The notes below the pieces were generated by a model. It saw only the letters and a list, made by a program, of their open reading frames with translations. It did no database searches and had not been told where the DNA came from. Position numbers and translations under genes: made by a program. This document shows positions 61,574 through 64,000 of a stretch of DNA of 64,000 nt, piece after piece (the stretch's first letter is position 1; every line of letters begins with the position of its first letter). The DNA is from Hemibagrus wyckioides (lineage: Eukaryota > Chordata > Actinopteri > Siluriformes > Bagridae): the NCBI RefSeq assembly GCF_019097595.1, contig NC_080718.1, forward strand, positions 28,778,157 through 28,842,156, in the 5' to 3' direction.

Positions 61574-62135
61574 GTTATAACACTACATAAACACAGGTCC
61601 GGGGGGGCGGGGATGGGGGTCGTCAATAAGATCCTGGATTGTAAGCAATATGCTTTGTGTGTGTTTGTGTGTTGTGTGTTTGTGTGTTGTGTGTTTGTGT
61701 GTGTTTTGTCTGTTTGTGTGTGTTGTGTGTGTGTTTTGTGTGTTTTTGGTGAACCGTGTTTACACACATCATTATTTTGGACACTGCTGCTTCAGATCGC
61801 TGAACGTACAGACACGCTAGCAGCTAAATCTCGCATGCTCATTTCCTCAAACATGCCATGGAGAATTTCGTCCCCTCTGAAGGAAACGAGTGGAGCATCT
61901 TTAAAAAAAATATCCCTCCTTTATTCCCATGATCCTGATGGCTTTCATCCACAGAGTCTCCCGCATGGCCGGAGGAGTGAAACCCACACGCAGAGAAAAA
62001 TGACTCAGAAAGAAGAGAAGAGGAAGTTGAAGAGGCAGATTTCACACATGAGAGAGAGAAAAGGAGAGAGGGAGACAGAGAGAGAGACAGGGAGAGAGTG
62101 TGTGTGAAGGAGAGAGAGAGAGAAATTATAATAAA
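61571..62135. other. GT-rich stretch and unassigned sequence
   Basis: GT-rich sequence with GTTTGTGTGTTGTGTGTTTG repeats spans about 61655-61750. 61790-62040 is unique-looking and moderately GC, with short open frames on both strands that match nothing I know. It ends in GA-rich sequence to about 62130. Confidence 0.5.
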
Positions 62136-62139
62136 TAAA

Positions 62140-62333
62140 TTATATTTGAATTAGATATAAATAAATAAATTATATTTATTTATATTCTCTCTTATTTATG
62201 TTCCTATGTTTCTGTGTTCCTGGAAACTCTGTGTTCTCAGTAATGTGTTTGTTAATAAGAGATGTTCTCTTTACATTAATACTTTGGCAATACTGTATAT
62301 GGTCATGCCAATGAAGCTTACTGAAATTGAAAT
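62140..62333 (+). mobile_element. 3' tail of a LINE copy, ending at a GA run
   Basis: The end ACTTTGGCAATACTGTATAT, then GGTCATGCCAATGAAGC, is the same 3' end as the LINE that runs off the window at 63964-64000. TTGGCA (62284-62289) and TGCCAA (62306-62311) are complementary and can form a short stem. The tail finishes GAAATTGAAATTGAGAGAG and runs into a GA tract. Only 3' non-coding sequence is left, which is the usual 5'-truncated form. The left boundary is approximate. Confidence 0.7.
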
Positions 62334-62334
62334 T

Positions 62335-62378
<44 letters not shown>

Positions 62379-62423
62379 GAGACAGAGAGACAGAGAGAGA
62401 GACAGAGAGACAGAGAGAGAGAG

Positions 62424-62476
<53 letters not shown>
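62334..62476. repeat. GA microsatellite
   Basis: GA repeats with periodic ACAGAG interruptions, lying between two LINE copies. Confidence 0.95.
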
Positions 62477-62479
<3 letters not shown>

Positions 62480-64000
62480 TCTAAAGAACTTCTATCCCCA
62501 CAGTGGAGATGGTGTGAATCTGGCTGTACAGAACATAAATTATATATTTGATTATTTGGCAACATTATCTAATCTCAATAGCTGTAAGAATATTCATAAA
62601 GCCAATCAAGAGGATGAAAAATGGTTTGATTTAGACTGTACAACTTTACAGCAAAATACAAACAAATCCAGAACAAACCCAAATCTATGAACAGATGATC
62701 GATATGGAACCATCAATAAATACCAAAACCCTTTAGACTTCCCCTTTACAGAAAAAAAACTGAGTGATAAAATCCAAGCCTTACAAAATAAAAAAGGAAG
62801 TGGACCAGACAGCATTCTGAATGAAATGCTCAAAAATACTGACCACAACTTAGGACTGGCCATACTAAAACTGTTGTGTCAGTCATTTCCCTAATGTCTG
62901 GAATAAAGGAGTCATAATCAAATGAGACCCAAACAATTCCAGAGGCATTTGTGTAAGCAGTAATCTGGGGAAGTTGTTCTGCAGCATCATCAATACGAGA
63001 CTCATAGACTTCCTGACCGAGCGCCATGTCTTAAACAAGTCTGATTGGATTCTGACCAAATTACAGAACATCAGACCACATCTTTACACTGCACACTCTA
63101 ACTGACAAATACATCAACCAGAACAAAACCAGAATATTTTGTTTGCTTTGTAGATTTTCAGAAAGCTTTTGATTCAATTTGGCATCAAGGATTATTATCT
63201 AAACTTATGGACATTGGTATAGGAGGCAAAACATACAATATCATAAAAACAATGTACTCAAACAATAAATGTTCAATTAAAACTGGAAATAAACAAACTG
63301 AATTCTTCACTCAAGGGCGGGGCTTGAGGCAGGGCTGTCCACTATCACCCACCCTCTTCAATATATACATTAATAAACTGGCAAAATTACTAGAACAGTC
63401 ATCAGCACCCGGCCTCACACTACATGACTCCAACAAGTTCCTCCATGCAGATGATCTGGTCCTGCTGTCTCCTACAGAGGAGGCTCTACAGCAGAACCTC
63501 CACATCCTGCCCAGGTTCAGTCAGACCTGGGCCCTGACTATAAACCCAACCAAGACAAAGGTCCTAACCTTTCAAAACGACCCAGAGGTCAGGGAAAGAG
63601 ACGCAGTTTCACCCTCGGTATCACCAAAATTGATCATGTCACTAATTACACATTAGGGGCAGATACAGAGAGAGCTGGCTACCCAGAGAGAGCAGGTTCT
63701 GTCTGCACTGTAACCCATGAGAGGTAGAGACAGAGCTCCACTTCCTCACATCCTGTCCAAACTCCAGTATTTCCCTGGCAGCTCAGTACATCCACGCAGT
63801 GATGCGCTCATGAACTCTCTCTCTCACACCAACACACACACACACATACACACACACATACACACACCTTTTATACATTCATTTTGCTATTTATTTATTT
63901 GTAGGTTTGTTCATTTGTTTGTTGATTTTGTAATTTTGTTTGTAATCTTTACCCCTTTTAAAAGCTTTGGCAATACATGTACAATCTGTCATGCCAATAA
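62480..64000 (+). mobile_element. Decayed LINE with reverse transcriptase, cut by the window end
   Basis: Reverse transcriptase pieces occur in order. KKLSDKIQALQNKKGSGPDS and ILNEMLK are at about 62755-62830. Degraded frames occupy 62880-63100. The open frame from 63102 contains motif A, VDFQKAFDSIWH, and the remaining motifs. 3' of the coding part, ETELHFLTSC-like text at about 63730-63760 is recoverable only with a frame change. The 3' end repeats TTTGGCAATAC...TGCCAATAA with the hairpin stem TTGGCA (63967) and TGCCAA (63992). It is not the Tx1 type. It resembles I/Nimb- or L2-like fish LINEs, but the clade is uncertain. Confidence 0.75.
63102..63656 (+). pseudogene. LINE reverse transcriptase core, partial
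   Basis: This is the longest clean reverse transcriptase frame in the window (185 codons, no start of its own). Motif A reads VDFQKAFDSIWH at 63150-63185. It is followed by SKLMDIGIGGKTYNIIKTMY. Motif B reads RQGCPLSPTLFNIYI at about 63330-63374. Motif C reads FLHADDLVLLSP with HADD at 63444-63455, where most relatives have YADD; both aspartates are kept. GLRQG replaces the usual GVRQG. The frame ends at a TAG at 63654 after losing similarity near 63590. The enzyme copies LINE RNA at the nicked target, but the frame upstream is broken and this copy is very likely dead. Confidence 0.8.

Noticed and set aside
61613..62107. 164-codon + strand frame
   Set aside because: The first half is GT-repeat text and the last part GA-repeat text. 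The unique middle shows no known motif.

Overview
The window looks like nuclear DNA of a teleost fish. It carries long AC, TC, GATA and TTTC microsatellites, fish-type Tx1, R4-like and other LINE relics, fish Tc1-like transposons and tRNA-derived SINE pieces. Tissue-specific or species-level identity cannot be read from it; an otophysan such as a catfish would fit, but that is a guess. Only one host gene can be supported: the 5' end of a delta-type ionotropic glutamate receptor gene, closest to grid1, on the minus strand. Exon 1 (signal peptide plus the start of the mature protein) is at 25838-25925 and exon 2 at 19626-19781. Both junctions are phase 1 and join cleanly, so intron 1 is about 6.06 kb. 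Everything from 1 to 19625 should be grid1 intron 2, with exon 3 beyond the left edge. Everything from about 26.3 kb to 64 kb is upstream of grid1.
Layout. 1-690 is pyrimidine-rich low-complexity sequence. 691-5964 is a nearly full-length but dead Tx1-type LINE bounded by TC repeats. 6-15 kb is old transposon debris, including Tc1-like, SINE-like and Tx1 ORF1 relics, plus microsatellites. 15429-18988 is a 14-bp minisatellite. 19.6-26.3 kb holds grid1 exons 2 and 1, a minus-strand SINE, a Tc1-like element with terminal inverted repeats, and a CpG-rich promoter region with an alternating purine-pyrimidine tract and a GGA tract. 27.9-39.8 kb is one Tc1-like transposon copy split open by a 10.9-kb tandem array. 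40.9-46.3 kb holds two related 33-bp minisatellites. 47.8-49.7 kb holds another Tx1 ORF1 relic and an 18-bp minisatellite. 49.8-52.8 kb holds a SINE-like piece, an R4-like LINE relic, two Tc1-like relics and a GATA/GACA array. 54-59.8 kb is a 20-bp minisatellite bracketed by 71-bp direct repeats. 60.6-61.1 kb is a 17-bp minisatellite. 62.1-64 kb holds the 3' tail of one LINE and a second, longer copy of the same kind, which runs off the window.
Tandem arrays make up roughly 27 kb of the 64 kb. The long open frames in them are a by-product of repeat units without stop codons and are not annotated as genes. The most interesting pattern is that several arrays appear to have grown out of sequence inside older transposons. 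The clearest is the 10.9-kb array at 28827-39688, whose 11-bp unit matches the transposon sequence at the point where it is interrupted, with the two halves of the transposon still recognisable on either side.
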